A stretch of 64,000 bases of DNA, from NCBI RefSeq assembly GCF_030272615.1, contig NC_081410.1, positions 186,607,619 to 186,671,618 of the forward strand. Reading direction: 5' to 3'. The notes under the pieces were generated by a model that was not told the DNA's origin, searched no databases, and saw only the letters and a program-made list of their open reading frames with translations. Position numbers and translations under genes: made by a program. Origin of the DNA: Cryptomeria japonica. Taxonomy: Eukaryota > Streptophyta > Pinopsida > Cupressales > Cupressaceae. Positions within the stretch are counted from its first letter, which is position 1, and each line of letters starts with the position of its first letter. This document shows, in pieces, positions 24,328-36,023 of the stretch.

Positions 24328-25486
24328 ATGAGGAATCTTAATTGCTTGAGAAAGGTTTGGGAGATTGATTCAATGGATTCAATTTTTTAGAGACAACTTA
24401 CTGTGGCACTTGAGGATCTTGATGCAGCTAGAAATGAGATCGGTACCTTGAAGAAAAACTTGAATGCTGCTAATGATTTCATTAATGACTTGAAGGATCA
24501 AGTGAGAACTTCAAGAAATGAAAGGAAGGAACTCATCGAATATCAGGGTAAAGTTGATGAAGTTAAGAAGATTTAAAGAGAGAATGTTGCCTTGAAGAAT
24601 GAGATGCAATCCATTGTGATGAGGTTGACTAAGGACATTGAGAACCGAAAGAAGAATGAAGAGAATCTGGCATAATCATTGAAGGAAAGAGCTAATGAAT
24701 GTTTCAATCTTACCTATGAGAATGATCCGTTGAACCTTGAGTTGACACAGTCAAAGAATAATGGTCAAGAACTTGAGAGACAGATTGCTAACTTAAGGCA
24801 TGAACTTGCTACCGCTAATGAATACAAAGAAGAATTCAAAGCTAGCTCAACAAGACTTGATGAGATGTTGGAAAGTTAGAGACATGGAAAGGACATGCGA
24901 GGACTTGGATTTGAGAAAGGTGAATCCTCCGGATCTGGACAAGGCAATGTGAAACCTAATTAGAAGAAGAACAAGAATACTCTTGTAAGACAACCTAATG
25001 CTCATAAATTCAATGGTAGATTCTTTAATTGTAATAAATTTGGTCACATGACAAATCAATGCAGAAGTAGGATGAATAATGGAATGAACAACATAAATAA
25101 TGTTCCTACCTTTACCAGTTAGTATTTCATATGCGATAATTTTGGACACAAGTCAAATATGTGTAGAGTAGTAATGAATAACTTCCAAAACAAGAGGTGC
25201 TATGCTTGTGGAATGTTTTGACATATCTCTAATAGGTACAAGACAAGACCAAATTAGATGAACTTCAGATGTTTTTCGTGCATGTAGTGAAACTGGTCAC
25301 ATTGCAAAGTATTGTAGAAGCAAAAATAGTGCTCTGGTAAACAAAAACATATTAGATGAGAAGGGAAAGGTGAAGGTAGAAGAGATCAGAGACAAACACG
25401 AGAAGATGTGGGTTAGAAAAGATGAATCCAAACCTGACAATGGGTCTGCACCCGAATTCGGTACAAGATCTTCATCTGGTAACTAG
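24328..25486 (+). pseudogene. ORF1 of element A: coiled-coil protein with four CCHC zinc knuckles
   Basis: Starts at the first ATG after the primer-binding site. One frame runs to about 25.27 kb with several stops, then shifts by one. The N-terminal 180 or so residues are a heptad-like, charged coiled coil (LEDLDAARNEIGTLKKNL, then LERQIANLRHELATANEY). A basic linker with RQPNAHKFNG follows, and then four CCHC-type knuckles: CNKFGHMTNQC, CDNFGHKSNMC, CYACGMFxHISNRY (decayed, stop in place of Gly) and CSETGHIAKYC. The C-terminus is acidic/serine-rich. It resembles a Gag nucleocapsid in its RNA-binding part, but I could not align a capsid domain. The B copy has the same layout. Probable role: RNA binding and packaging of the element. 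Confidence 0.7.
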
Positions 25487-25877
25487 GGCTTTATGCCTTA
25501 GGAGGAGCTTTTTATGTAGATTCTAAGAACCCCCTCTTCAGTAATATGCAATCCATTTTGGAGGTTTCAGAAGGATTATATCATATATGAAGATGTTATC
25601 TAGAAGTTTCAGAGAAGATTTGATGCCCTGGTAAGTGATTATATGAAAATCATGGTAACCGGTTGCATCATTTATTGTAATGAAAAATTAGGTTTTTGAA
25701 AGATAAAAGTACATTTCAAAGCTTCATTTGTCACAATGAGATGCAGAGAAGCAGAGAAAAGTCATTTGGCAATTTCAACCATGCTTTCAGCGATCCTAAA
25801 GAAAATTTCAGCGCTCGGTTGTGAATCAAGGTATTTATCTATTAAGAGTTTCAATTTCTGCAAACCCTAAACTCGAA

Positions 25878-28800
25878 ATGGCTTTAGCTTCTAGTATTGC
25901 TACCCCTTTGGTCGTGGAGATTAAGGACATGGCCTGACCTGTATTTAAGAAACACCCTTTCAAGTCCATTGAAAATGATCTAGAAGGTTCATTTTCTTTG
26001 GTACCCTACGATGTGCTTCACAATGAAGATATTAGGGTATACATACACTGTGATCTCGAGGAGATTGGTAATGCGGATATACTGGACCTATACAACAAGA
26101 ACTTGGTAGACAGTCTAGGAAATCTCAAACCCGAGTACAAGGCTCTTCAAGAAAAGGGGTTTTTGCATTTCATCCATTTTTCGTTGTTCGACGAAGGAGA
26201 GTGGATCCGATACATTCTCAACTGAGTTCATGATGAGTTTATATTGCTTGACAGACCCCGCAAGATCACCAAACAGGTGATTCGAGCTATGACATGCCTA
26301 AATGAAATCATCAAGATACCTAGCCTAAGGAAAGTGTCGAATGACACAATGATAGCCACTACTAGTTCCAAATTTGACAACAAAGCGATGACCATAAGTG
26401 ATATTCTGGAGAATGATGTGAAATTTGCATTGATGGTGTGATGGTGTTCGGTTAGAAGGTTTACTAGTCAAGTAGGTACAACTCTGTCTCCGGTACTACC
26501 ATTTACTTTGCATATCAGATGCTAAAAGAAGACAAAAGGTATGATCTATTCACAACCCTCTTGAATGAGTTATTAAGCAATTTGAAAAAAATTAAGCAAG
26601 ATAAAAAACACACTTTCAAATATAGAACTCTTCTTATTTGGTTGGCCTTATACTTCTTAAATGAGATACCCGGTGTAAAAGGAAAGGTCCAATGGGTCTA
26701 TGATAGACTGGTGACTATGTATGTTAAAGAGGGATTGTGGGGAATTGGTGATGCTACAATGAGAATATCTTCTCTTTGGGGATCCCTAAAGAGATTGTTG
26801 AGAAGTATGATTACACCATTTGCTTCATGGTTGACAAAGATCAATGTTTGATGGAAGCTGTGGAGCCTAGAATAGTATGGATCATTCTCATGGGGTATGA
26901 AGTTGACTCTATTGTACTTGAGGCATATGCCCAACACCTTTTGAGTCAACTAGTTGATACTAAGGAAGGGAGATTTGGAACATTCAAAGAGAAGGATCTT
27001 AGTTTGCACTTGCTAGAAAAAGGAATGTCACAAAGATGGTTGAGGAGGTGGAAGCTCAAATGGGTTTCATCTGGGAGGAGGTGAAGAAAGAAAGAAAGAC
27101 ATGCACAGAAAAAGGCCAAAGAGGAAACCAAGAATCCTAAGGTTGATTTGTTTCCCTCCAAGGTCAAATGAAAAGAAACCAAGTCTGGTCCTACTCCGGT
27201 GGCCCAATCTGCATACCTAGCCCATTCGGGAAGGGTGTGTTGAAGTAGAAGGAGAAGCCCAAGAGGACTTATTTTGTTGTGTCTTCAGTAGCTTCTAAAA
27301 TAGAGTTTGAGGAGGAAGCAAGAAAGGCGAAGAAAAAAGGTGAATTTGACAGAGTGGTGAGGAAGTCGTAGTCTGGTGGAGCCCAACAAAGAAAGAAAGC
27401 AAAATTTGGTTCTGTTCCCGCCGAAAGAACTCAGAGAGAAAGAAAGGTCAAAGATCAACCCGAGTCTGATAATAAACAAGGTAAATCTTCATCTGTTCCT
27501 TTATTATCAATAAATTAGTTGATTGATGAGAAAGTTGTAGATGGTAATCTAAAAAATATTAGAGTGTGTTATGAGAATTTGAATGAGGTTGATCAACGAA
27601 AGGTAGAAGAAGTAGTTGTATTATATTTGCATAATTTTAGGAAAACATTAATTGAGATAGAGAAGAGAATTCTCAATGACTTGTATAACCTTATTGATGC
27701 AAGGATAATGATAGAAAGCAAAATTGACAAAGAGATGAAGGAGAGAGAGCTAATAAATATTTGCACCCGTGTCTCCCAAAATGAAGCTAAGAGACTTATT
27801 GAAGAAGCTAAAAAGAAATAATTTCATATCAAGAACATAGTAAACAGGCTAATGATTGGGAAGGTGGAATAGGTGAGGAAGGAGACTAAGGACATCTAGA
27901 GGAATATAATATTAAATGATCCTTTGTACAAAGATGCATTCAAATCCTCTCAGATGGAAGAAAGAAAGGTGTTTTAAATGTTCAGAAGGATGAAACTCAT
28001 ACTGAGGGACATCTGAAAGATCAAGGTAACAAAAAACTTGATGTTGAGGCCGATGATAATCCTCCGATGGTAGACAACTCAATAGCCCCTGAGATAAAAA
28101 AGGATGGTACTGCACCAAGTGGAAGCACTGGTGCAAAAGATTAAGGGGATGGAGAAGACAAGAAGGATGCTAAGAGTGTAGGGACAAAGGTTGCAGAGTT
28201 TGACAAAGAGAAAGGAGTAGCTGATTTGGAAATTGTCACTCCTCTGGTTACAGGGACCTTACCTCAGATCCCTATCAATATTGATGGTCCATTGAAGCTT
28301 GGATAGATGTCTCTTGCAGAAAAGCTCATGCTCACAGTTGCTGTGCAAACTTAGGTTAGCCAGGATTTGGTGAAGTATGAATCCAAAGACAAGAAGCTTA
28401 TTCTAATGCCAGTTGACATTTTGCAGAAGGTGGCTCCAAATGTACAGTTAAATTCCAATGATATCCGCTCTGATAAATTGTTGCAATTAATTAACAGTGT
28501 AAATACAAATTTTGATTCTTTAGAGAAGTCTGCTACTTAGAAAGTTTTGGATAGATTTAAGGATGTTAGGATGCAAACATTCCAGAAGATGATTGAGGAT
28601 GATAGAGTGAGACTAAATAAGAGAATGTAGATTATTTTTGATGCATTTTCAGGAGGCGATAAATTGTACAAGTCTTGTCTAATTTTGCCTAAATTCACTA
28701 TAGATGTAGACAAGCCGATAAGTGTTTGCCAGGAAAAAGATTGCTAGTATTTCATAGTCCTTTGATCCTAATGTGGCTCTAACCAGTAGTGTTGAAGGGA

Positions 28801-29093
28801 ATATCATAGCTTTAAATGATCTGATCTCAAACCTCTAAGTGGACAAGGACAAAATTTTAAGAAAAGTTGGTGAACTCCGAAACCTGATTGCCCCTCGGTT
28901 GGACACCATGTTGAGTAATAAGGTATATTGTATGAAGAAAATGGCTTGGCTTGTGTCATCTGATCTAAAGGAATTAGAAATTCATTCCATTGTATTTAGT
29001 GCATTCATCATAGTTTTGGATAACTTGAAGAGTGCGTGGGATACTCATGTAGGATTTTTGAAGACTATTTATATTGACATCTTCAAGTATTTG
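25878..29093 (+). pseudogene. ORF2 of element A: large protein of unknown function, decayed
   Basis: Begins MALASSIATP at an ATG 390 bp after ORF1; the B homologue begins MASSSFALEF. Matching landmarks in both copies, in order: AYIHC/VYIHC, SDITENNVKYASMV/SDILENDVKFALMV, KKETFKF/KKHTFKY, IVDKYDKQICFVV/IVEKYDYTICFMV and TKMGYEVNSHILESYA/ILMGYEVDSIVLEAYA. A lysine-rich linker and a helical region (RVSQNEAKRLIEEAKKK near 27.8 kb) follow. The frame changes at least twice and there are many stops. No catalytic motif of RT, integrase, protease or helicase is seen. The N-terminal half has the feel of plant mobile domain proteins (LLWLDSVFKITKEEI, VTGLPS in B), which is only a suggestion. Its conservation between two separate insertions implies past selection. 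Confidence 0.65.
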
Positions 29094-29309
29094 TAAAGTT
29101 TTTTGATAACTATCTCTGTATATAAGTTTTGGACAACACCCCATATTTGGCATTGCTGTCAAAGGGGGAGAGGATCGGTGAAAAATGTACAGTATTGAAG
29201 AGTGAAATTCTTTGTCTAAGGGGGAGCCTTATAAATTCCTCTGATTCTTTTGAATCAATGTATAGTGCTCAACACTAAGCCATTTTTCATGAGTATTGCC
29301 ATCAATGCC

Positions 29310-29321
29310 AAAGGGGGATAT
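29310..29321 (+). other. Polypurine tract of element A
   Basis: AAAGGGGGATAT directly precedes the 3' LTR, in the context ATGCCAAAGGGGGA shared with elements B and C on their sense strands. Confidence 0.85.
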
Positions 29322-30272
29322 TGTTGGCAATTGACACTCATCTGGTAGTTTTTGGTGGCTGATTATTGGTTTAGGGTTTTCATTAATGGAAACTCTTCAT
29401 AGAGATTTGATCTGGTAGTCATAATTCTTCTTAACTAGAAGCAGGTGTTAACTCGTATTTCAGGATGAACAAAATAGTTTTGGGTCTGAAATATTTTTGG
29501 TGATTGTGATGCATTGAATCATGTTTGGGATAATTGGGATGACATAAACACATCATTGTATTATTGTTTTGGTGATCCATATTTATCTTTTGTGATTCAG
29601 TCAAGCCGACATGAGACTACATGTTACACTAGCAGGCCGACATGGTAAATGACCTATTTTGTGATTGGTGGTATATAAGTTTAGTGTGGATGATCTTTTT
29701 GGTGTATGAAGCAATTGTATGCAAGCTAGTGGTGATCGAGAATCCATTTTAGCACAGTTTCACGTGCACATTCTTGATCCAGTAGCTGACTAAGACCATG
29801 AACAAAGGAAAATAGAGAAAAATAGAGAAGGTGATCTGGTCAGTATATTTAGCACTCAATCAGAACTCATCCAAGCATTGTAGATTCTATTTCAGAGTTT
29901 ATTCATTGTAATTCATTAGTGTAACTAATTTTTAAGGTAGTGAGCCTTCCCTGAGGGTTGTAGCCTTCCAGGTTATTGTAATTGAGCAGTGAGCTCTAAG
30001 CAGTGTGCCTGAATGCTTGTGCGTTCCCATATTTTAATATTGTTTTTCTACTGGCCATAGTGGAATAATATTGTGGGTTCAAATCCCATCGTGGATTTTC
30101 TCATTTGGGTTTCCACATAAAAATTCGGTGTTATGCTTTTGTGGTTGATTTCTTTAAGTTTCTACATTTTGGTTTCAATTGTTTGCTTTCGATGGTTCAA
30201 AGTTAAGTTTGAAAATCTACTAACTGATAGATCAATGATTCACCCCCCTCTTAGTGATCCCTGATTCCAACA
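29322..30272 (+). repeat. 3' LTR of element A
   Basis: 951 bp, TGTTGGCAATTGAC to GATTCCAACA, matching 23339-24304 throughout. TATATAAG at 29,672-29,679 is the likely TATA box. The boxes AATCCCATCGTGGATTTTC (30,085) and TGATTCACCCCCCTC (30,237) are shared with other LTRs. Confidence 0.9.
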
Positions 30273-31020
30273 ACTACAAGTTTCAAATGAGGACCATGTT
30301 GTAAGGATGAATCACTTTGTTTGTCACTTGGAGCTAGGGTTAATGCTTTTGAAAAATGTGAAGATAACTCATGATTAATTTCAACAATGTCATACATGCC
30401 ATCAAAATTATTGGAATCTACAATATTATCATGAACAAAATTATCATCATCCATATTATCATCTATATTAATAAAAATAGGATCTTTAACATGAAAAGAA
30501 GTTTAACCATCATTTTTCTTAAGCATTTTTATTTAACTGATTTGAGTTGAACTTCCTCTCTAAGGTTAGGTAAAGGTTGGACAAATTAGACCAAGTCAAC
30601 ATTTGGTATCTTTAGGGAGGAAATGGTTTGGGAAGAAAGCTCACGAGCCTTAGAATGATGTCTTCATCAATGTTCTCTCACACAAAAATTCCTTTTAGTT
30701 TTAGTCGAGAGTTGTGAAGGTTAAGGATCAATGGGCATAGGCTTCTCTTCTTCCCTTATAGGGGGAGGAACAAAAGAAACCCCAATAGGTTGAGATATAC
30801 TTGGTGCCAAGTGCTTTCCTTTGTAGGACATAGGAGGGGAGATTGAGGCATATATAGGAGGAATAGAAGGAGTAGGAAGAATACCAAGTCCATTATGAGG
30901 AGGAGGAATATCCATAGGGGTAGGGTCTCTAGGTTTACTCAAGGCCATGATCATCTCATTTTTCCTTTTTTGACAAGATAAGAAAAGGATGTCATTTCAA
31001 GGCTTAAGAGGCTCAAATTT
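30273..31020 (-). pseudogene. G2 acidic and proline-rich linker region
   Basis: Right flank of element A. The minus strand shows an acidic stretch (MDDDNFVHDNIVDSN, 30251-30454) and, upstream on the same strand, a proline-rich one (30721-30954: PRDPTPMDIPPPHNG, then TPSIPPIYASISPP). The same two features sit in G1 at 34.7-35.1 and 50.5-51.0 kb, on either side of the B insertion. They probably form a disordered linker after the protease-like domain. No enzymatic motif is visible. Confidence 0.5.
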
Positions 31021-31466
31021 TTTAGGCCAAAAGAAACCAAGAGCGATATTTCAATGCATTGTAGAGGGTTGGTAAAGTCTATGATTAATTATTATAATAA
31101 TATCATTATGGGGGAATTTCAAACTTCTATGAATTGTAGAAGGTATAGCTTTCATGGAAGAGAGCTAAGGATGTACCAACTTCACACAAAATTGATCCGA
31201 TATAGGAATAATAGAAAAGGTGATGAAGGAATAACAAAAAAGGTGACATCTAAGCATTTAGTACCAACCTCAATGGGAAGGGCTATAGAACCAACATTGG
31301 GGAAATAGAAACCATCATACACCTTAACCATAACATTAGATTTAGCATATGCTACTTGATTAAATTTTTGAGTATAAAGATGTTCTTTAGTAATCACATT
31401 CATCATACACATTAGATCAATGAACATCCCTCGTAAGAGTTTGTCTTTGATCTTTTCAATGATAAA
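31021..31466 (-). pseudogene. G2 protease-like domain
   Basis: The minus strand reads MFIDLMCMMNVITKEHLYTQKF and then VKVYDGFYFPNVGSIALPIEVGTKCLDVTFFVIPS. The G1 copy has VVIDPACMVNVITE and DIGSITLPIDFGTKCLDVQFAIIP. The fold order (active-site strand, flap, second half) is that of the retropepsin-like domain following gag in plant gypsy elements. The expected D-T/S-G or D-G-G triad is instead D-L-M here and D-P-A in G1, so the enzyme may have been inactive or unusual in this family even before decay. Confidence 0.55.
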
Positions 31467-32462
31467 TTAATGGGCATTAGGTGGAACAATAGCCTCACAA
31501 GGATCAAAATTAACGCATAATACTTTTTGAGGTGTAAGTTTGTCAACAAGGTTCACACCATTATTATATTCTATACCAAGGTCATTAGGAGAAAAATCAA
31601 GAGAGTTGGGCTCAACAACATTGATAGAACAAGAAGGCAATAGATTGGTAAAAATTTGGAAGTTTTGATTAAGAGGAGATATAGATTTATTCCCTTTGTC
31701 ATTTCCACCAATGACAAATATATTATTGTTATCAATTAAGTATTGGATCTTATTTCTCAAATTGTAACACTTCTCGGTATCATGGCTAGGTTGACGGTGA
31801 TATTGAGAAAAAGATTTAGGATCATGGTAAGCTGGAAATGGTTTAGAATTTTCAATTGGTTTGATGGGAGGACATTGCAACACATTATAATTCATCAACC
31901 TCAACATTATACTATGCAAAGACTCAGAAATAGGAGATAATTCTTTTCTCAAGTTTTTGGATAAAGGGGCCACACCTAATGTTGTGGCTGCCACTTGAGT
32001 GTTGATGTTGTCATTTATCTTGATGAAACCTTTGTTTGGTTTGAAATTTATAAAAAAATGTTGATCTCTCTCATTCTTATCAACATAAGCCATTGACGAG
32101 GATGATTCAAATTAAATCACTTGAAGCTGATAATTATGAAGCACTGCACATAATTGTGTAAAAGAAGTAAACTAAAAAAAAAAAAGCTTATCTCTAATAT
32201 CTTTTTGTAAATTAGCAATAAAAATTCTTTGAACATCATGACCAGGCACAAGAGAAACAATTTGTGAATGAAAATGTTTAAATCTACCAATGAAACCAAT
32301 CTCTTTTTCTTTAACTCCTTGCTTCCAATGAATCAAATCACTATAGGACCAATGCTATTTTGAAGCTGTTGCATGAAAGTATTGGCTGGAATTGTTAAAA
32401 ATAAGTAATAGAATAAGAAGACAAAGAAGAATACCATTGCAAGGATTTATATCTAAAGGTTC
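31467..32462 (-). pseudogene. G2 gag, C-terminal part
   Basis: The best preserved piece is the 208-codon open stretch 31467-32093. It carries the plant gypsy Gag signature FSQYHRQPSHDTEKCYNLRNK, a variant of CEYHRxxGHDTExCxxLRxKIQDLI, and an N/P-rich linker. Upstream, to 32,462, lies a broken part of the gag domain that aligns with 52.2-52.5 kb in G1 (for example GAATACCATTGCAA). LTR E starts at 32,463, so the N-terminal half of Gag is missing here. Gag would form the particle shell and bind element RNA. Confidence 0.75.
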
Positions 32463-32673
32463 TATTGGAATCAATGAACACTAAGAGAGGGGGGTGAATC
32501 AGTGTTCTGCAGCTCAAAAATTTACTAAGCTATTTCTTTAACCACCAGATGCAAATAACTAAAAGCAAAGTGCAGAAACATAAACCAATTAAACATGCAA
32601 CCATAACACCAGAATATTTATGTGGAAACCCAAAAGGGAAAAACCACGGTGGGATTTGAACCCACAATATTAT
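32463..32673 (-). repeat. LTR E, left part (interrupted by G1)
   Basis: Starts TATTGGAATCAATGAACAC (TG changed to TA) directly in G2 gag and runs to the G1 insertion point. It contains the boxes GAGAGGGGGGTGAATCAGTG (32,486) and GGGAAAAACCACGGTGGG (32,637), inverted relative to LTR A. It continues at 55,940. There is no primer-binding site next to its left end, so it is not the 5' LTR of an element lying to the left; a solo or truncated LTR of an A-related family fits best. Confidence 0.75.
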
Positions 32674-33894
32674 TATAAAGTGGATAATTGGAGAAACTTA
32701 GCCAATCCGCCACATGGAAGAAGAGGGAATTCACTAGGCTCCAATTTTCACTTGGGGAGACTTTATATTCAAAAGAGGGGGATGAATCTACTAGATCCAA
32801 TCCCAACTGATGCAATGATTTAATATTAAGAATATTGGAATGGAATTAACCCTATTTTGTAATTTGATTGATTGAATTAAGACAAATTAAATTAAGACAA
32901 ATTACTGAAAATGGAGACAAAGTATGAGAAAACAGTGAGCTATAGATTCACGATTCAGTCGTGCACTCGGATCTGAGAAGTTTGAGATGATTCAGAGCTG
33001 CTCTACGAAATCCAACAAAAGTTGCAAGGACTGTGTGTTTGGACAGGGGCACTCTCCTATCGGTCCTCCTAACTTTTCGTGCGTCGAACAAGGTTTTTCC
33101 GTCTCTGCGAATAAAGCTTAATTCCAGAAGTACAGTTGTGCACCTAATTTTTGCACAACAAGGAAAGATAAATGTGTTGGGGATATGGGTTTGTCTTCAG
33201 ATCAAACCCTAATTTTGGAATTCACCAAGTGGTTGAAATAATGTAATTGAAATGACTGAAAGTAGAAATCATCCTCTTTGAGTGGATGTTGAATTGAATA
33301 AAATTGAAGTGTTTATACTTTCTTGTGAAGTTTTGTTTGCCTCCACATTGAATTAGGGTTTCATGAAGTAGAATATTGATCTCCTCTTCAATGCTTGAAA
33401 TCTTGTCTCTATTGCTACTCCAAAGCTTGAAGGAAGACTGAAAATGCTCAATTGCTCATGAATGCTTGAATGTTTGATCTCTTGAATGCTCAGACGCTTG
33501 ATTGAATTTAGTTAGATGTTAAATGAGAGGGGAAATCCCTCTTATATACTTGCCAATGGGTTTAATTGACCAATTTTCTGACTTGAGCTGACATAGGAGG
33601 GAATTATCGCTTTAAATATGAGTTAGGTCTAAGGGGAGAGGATCAAGGGAGGTCCTAAATAAGGGATCCCAGGGCGCAACACCCTGGTCTTAGTGGATCC
33701 TAAGGCACCACACCCTGGTCTTGCCCTATTTTGGGGCAAGATCAAGGTGCATGTAGAGTGCAGGGTTGAATTGCAATGTGCTTTTGATGTGCATGAGCAT
33801 ATTTAGGTCTTCGATCAGGACAAGGGGGAAAACATTAAGGAGAGGATCCAAATGTAGTCAAAAATTGCAAAGGGTGCAATTTTAGGGCATTACA
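32674..33894 (-). repeat. 3' LTR of G1
   Basis: 1,221 bp, from TATAAAGTGG (expected TGTAAAGTGG) to GGGCATTACA. It matches 54717-55939 from end to end. It contains TATATAAG on the minus strand at 33,541-33,548 as the probable TATA box, and a short run of diverged TTGAATGCTTGA units near 33,450-33,512. Confidence 0.9.
33541..33548 (-). promoter_or_regulatory. TATA box of the G1 3' LTR
   Basis: TATATAAG on the minus strand, conserved at 55,585-55,592 in the 5' LTR and matched by TATAAAAGG at 21,932 in G2. Confidence 0.55.
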
Positions 33895-33912
33895 TTTAGC
33901 TCCCACTTTAGT
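33895..33912 (-). other. Polypurine tract of G1
   Basis: The minus strand reads CTAAAGTGGGAGCTAAA immediately before the 3' LTR, a standard Ty3/gypsy tract. Confidence 0.8.
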
Positions 33913-34717
33913 GAGAGTATGAGCTTACGCAAACACTGTTGGTAAAGTACAAAGAATTCAGATTGAAAGACTTCTACCACATCAAGGAGGCAATATTCAC
34001 CAAACCCCCAGTGGACTTTATGATCTTACAAATTCAATTATAAGGTAAAAGGGAAGACCATGAAAGAGAGATAATCATGACTAAAACTAGTAAGGTTCTC
34101 TTACTATGAGCCATGAAAGGAATACCAAAAATTACAAAGCAAAGACAAAGTTCACTAACTTAAAGTATCAAAAGAGAGAATTATGAGTGGAGTGTTTTCC
34201 CCCACGTTAAAACAATTGCGTACTCCTTATTGAGAGTAATTGCTTTAAGATAGGATACACCCAAAGAAGACAAGCATGTTATCACAATAATTTAGCACCC
34301 AAGAGAGGATAAATCAAAGGATAATGAACACAAAGCACAAAGAACAAGGTGGTTTTACCTAACTTTGGAGTCAGTATGCTTTTTATGATAACTAATGTAT
34401 ATCATGTATATATATATGCATAGAATCATCCTCATCTTCCAAATAAAGGAAACCACCATGGAAGAAGGGAACACATGTGTCTTTTGAGTCAACATGGAAG
34501 AGACAAAAATAGATCTCAATGCTTTGCATCGTCCTCAAGTAGACAACACTAGGGATAACAAATAAAAGAATTGTGAGAGCAAATAGAAGAATGTCACAAA
34601 CAATCAAGAGAGGAGAGAGAGAGAGAGAGTCTACAGTGATAATGAATCTAATAAAGCACATCGTCCTCCCCTCGATCTTGCTGATCATTATTTCAGGAAG
34701 GTCAAAAACATGCAAGA
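33913..34717 (-). other. G1 internal 3' non-coding region
   Basis: It aligns with 22.3-23.3 kb of G2. A GA dinucleotide run lies at 34,609-34,628. The 123-codon minus-strand open frame at 34392-34763 shows no known motif and has no counterpart in G2, so I do not call it. Confidence 0.55.
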
Positions 34718-35095
34718 CTAGTGACATCGAGAAAAATAGATGGAGATCGTAAGTTCCAAACAAGAACCATGCTCTAATTCTAAGTCACTTTGTTCGTTAC
34801 TAGGAGCTTGGATTAATGCTTTTAAATTTTTTGTAGATAAGTCATTGTCAAGATCAACATATTCATATTCATCATCATAAATATTAGGATTAACATTTTC
34901 ATCATTAAGAATATTTTCACGTATTTCTTCATCAAGATTAATAAGAATAGGAGCTCTAATAGGAATAGAACTTGAACCATCATTTTTTTTAAGCATTTTG
35001 CATTTTGGAGAATTAAGTTGAACATCATGCTTAGGAGAAAATGGAATCATGCCAATTGTTGGTATTTTAGGAGAAGAAATAGTTTGGGAAGAAAC
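34718..35095 (-). pseudogene. G1 acidic C-terminal segment
   Basis: The minus strand reads KMLKKNDGSSSIPIRAPI, then an acidic run rich in D, E, N and Y (DDEYEYVDLDNDL) and SNEQSDLELEHGSCLEL. G2 has the parallel KMLKKNDG and MDDDNFVHDN. It is the last coding part of the element; the B insertion lies immediately upstream (on this strand) and separates it from the rest at 50.5 kb. In pol-bearing gypsy relatives an acidic segment precedes RT, so this may be where pol was lost. Confidence 0.5.
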
Positions 35096-35973
35096 TATTA
35101 GATATTTCGTTAGTCCCAAAGACACTGAGAGGGGGGGGGGGGGGGAATCCATGTTTAACACATAAATGAAAGATTTAAACTTATTTGCAACTTTACAATC
35201 CAAATTAATATACTAGTAAGCAAGTAATAATGCAGTAAAGAGAAACAAAAGAATAAGCATCAATGCACACCATAACACAAATATTTTGGTGAGGAAACCT
35301 GGTAAGGGAAAAACCTCAGTGGGATTTGTGACCCACAATATTTACTCACTGGCCCATATGAATAAATATTACTCAGTATAATAGGGGCCTGCACATGTAG
35401 GAAGGCCAACTTCCTAGATCTTATTGCTCAATACAAAAATGGAGTCTCACTGACTACACAATTGGATGGTTAAATCCAATAACAATGTACTACTCAAAAT
35501 AGCATTTGCAATGCTAGATTCAGTATTGGTTTAAGCTCTATCTGACACCTCTGCCAAAACCTTGCTTTTCTCTGTTCTTCTCTTATTCACTCTCAAGATA
35601 AATACATCAAAATGCATATACAATTATTCGCTTTCATATACCGCTTGCATACATACCTATCATATCCCCTCTCACATTACAAATGACCTACAAGATCTCA
35701 TACATATATGAGTCTTTACAATACATCACGTCGTCTATACAAATATAATATTAAATTACAATACAATTCACATAAACAATATTAATTCCAAGTTGGCTTG
35801 GACTACTGGTATAATATGCTGCTAGTGTAAATGGATGTCAGTGTGAATAACCTTATAGTAACTGCCAGTGCTGGTGTGAAGTCTATTTCCAGTAGAACCT
35901 GTGAACTCTATTACCAGTTGGTTGGCATCAATGACAACATCAACTATTCTCATCTGAGTGTATAATGCCAACA
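35096..35973 (-). repeat. 3' LTR of element B
   Basis: 878 bp, TATTAGATATTTCG (expected TGTTAG) to TATAATGCCAACA, next to the polypurine tract. It has a run of 14 G at 35,133, the GGGAAAAACCTCAGTGGG box (35,308), and ACCCACAATATTTACTCACTGG shared with the other copy. Confidence 0.9.
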
Positions 35974-35986
35974 ATCTCCCCCTTTG
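35974..35986 (-). other. Polypurine tract of element B
   Basis: The minus strand reads CAAAGGGGGAGAT before the LTR, identical to copia C at 37,437-37,449 and near-identical to D0. Shared tract and primer site point to the same replication machinery. Confidence 0.85.
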
Positions 35987-36023
35987 GCATTGATGGCAAC
36001 ACTCATGAGAAAAATCCAAAACT

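Larger units (their letters stand above)
23339..30272 (+). mobile_element. Non-autonomous LTR element A with ORF1 and ORF2
   Basis: Complete element. LTRs lie at 23339-24304 and 29322-30272, with target duplication ACTAC at 23334-23338 and 30273-30277. The primer-binding site is at 24307, the polypurine tract AAAGGGGGATAT at 29310-29321, and the internal region is 5.0 kb. The first LTR starts TATTGGCAATTG, the second TGTTGGCAATTG. The interior encodes a zinc-knuckle ORF1 and a long ORF2 but no RT, RNase H or integrase in any frame. Element B (35.1-50.5 kb) has the same gene order. The two LTRs differ at clearly more than one base in twenty by eye, so the insertion is old. Confidence 0.9.
20021..32462 (-). 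mobile_element. Gypsy-like element G2 without pol, 5' part missing
   Basis: The element reads leftward. It has a 3' LTR at 20021-22281, a polypurine tract, and internal sequence at 22282-23338 and 30273-32462, interrupted by element A. The internal parts align in order with element G1: the non-coding 3' part at 22.3-23.3 with 33.9-34.7 kb, the acidic and proline-rich part at 30.3-31.0 with 34.7-35.1 and 50.5-51.0 kb, the protease-like part at 31.0-31.5, and gag at 31.5-32.46. At 32,463 it is cut by LTR E. The remaining gag, primer-binding site and 5' LTR were not found to the right of the nested block (after 56.7 kb), so they are lost or unrecognisable. Like G1, it never contained RT, RNase H or integrase between its protease and 3' end. 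Confidence 0.75.

Noticed and set aside
34392-34763. A 123-codon minus-strand open frame rich in Leu, Phe and Ser
   Set aside because: It lies in the 3' non-coding part of G1, has no counterpart in G2 and no recognisable motif; its hydrophobic content comes from AT-rich sequence.
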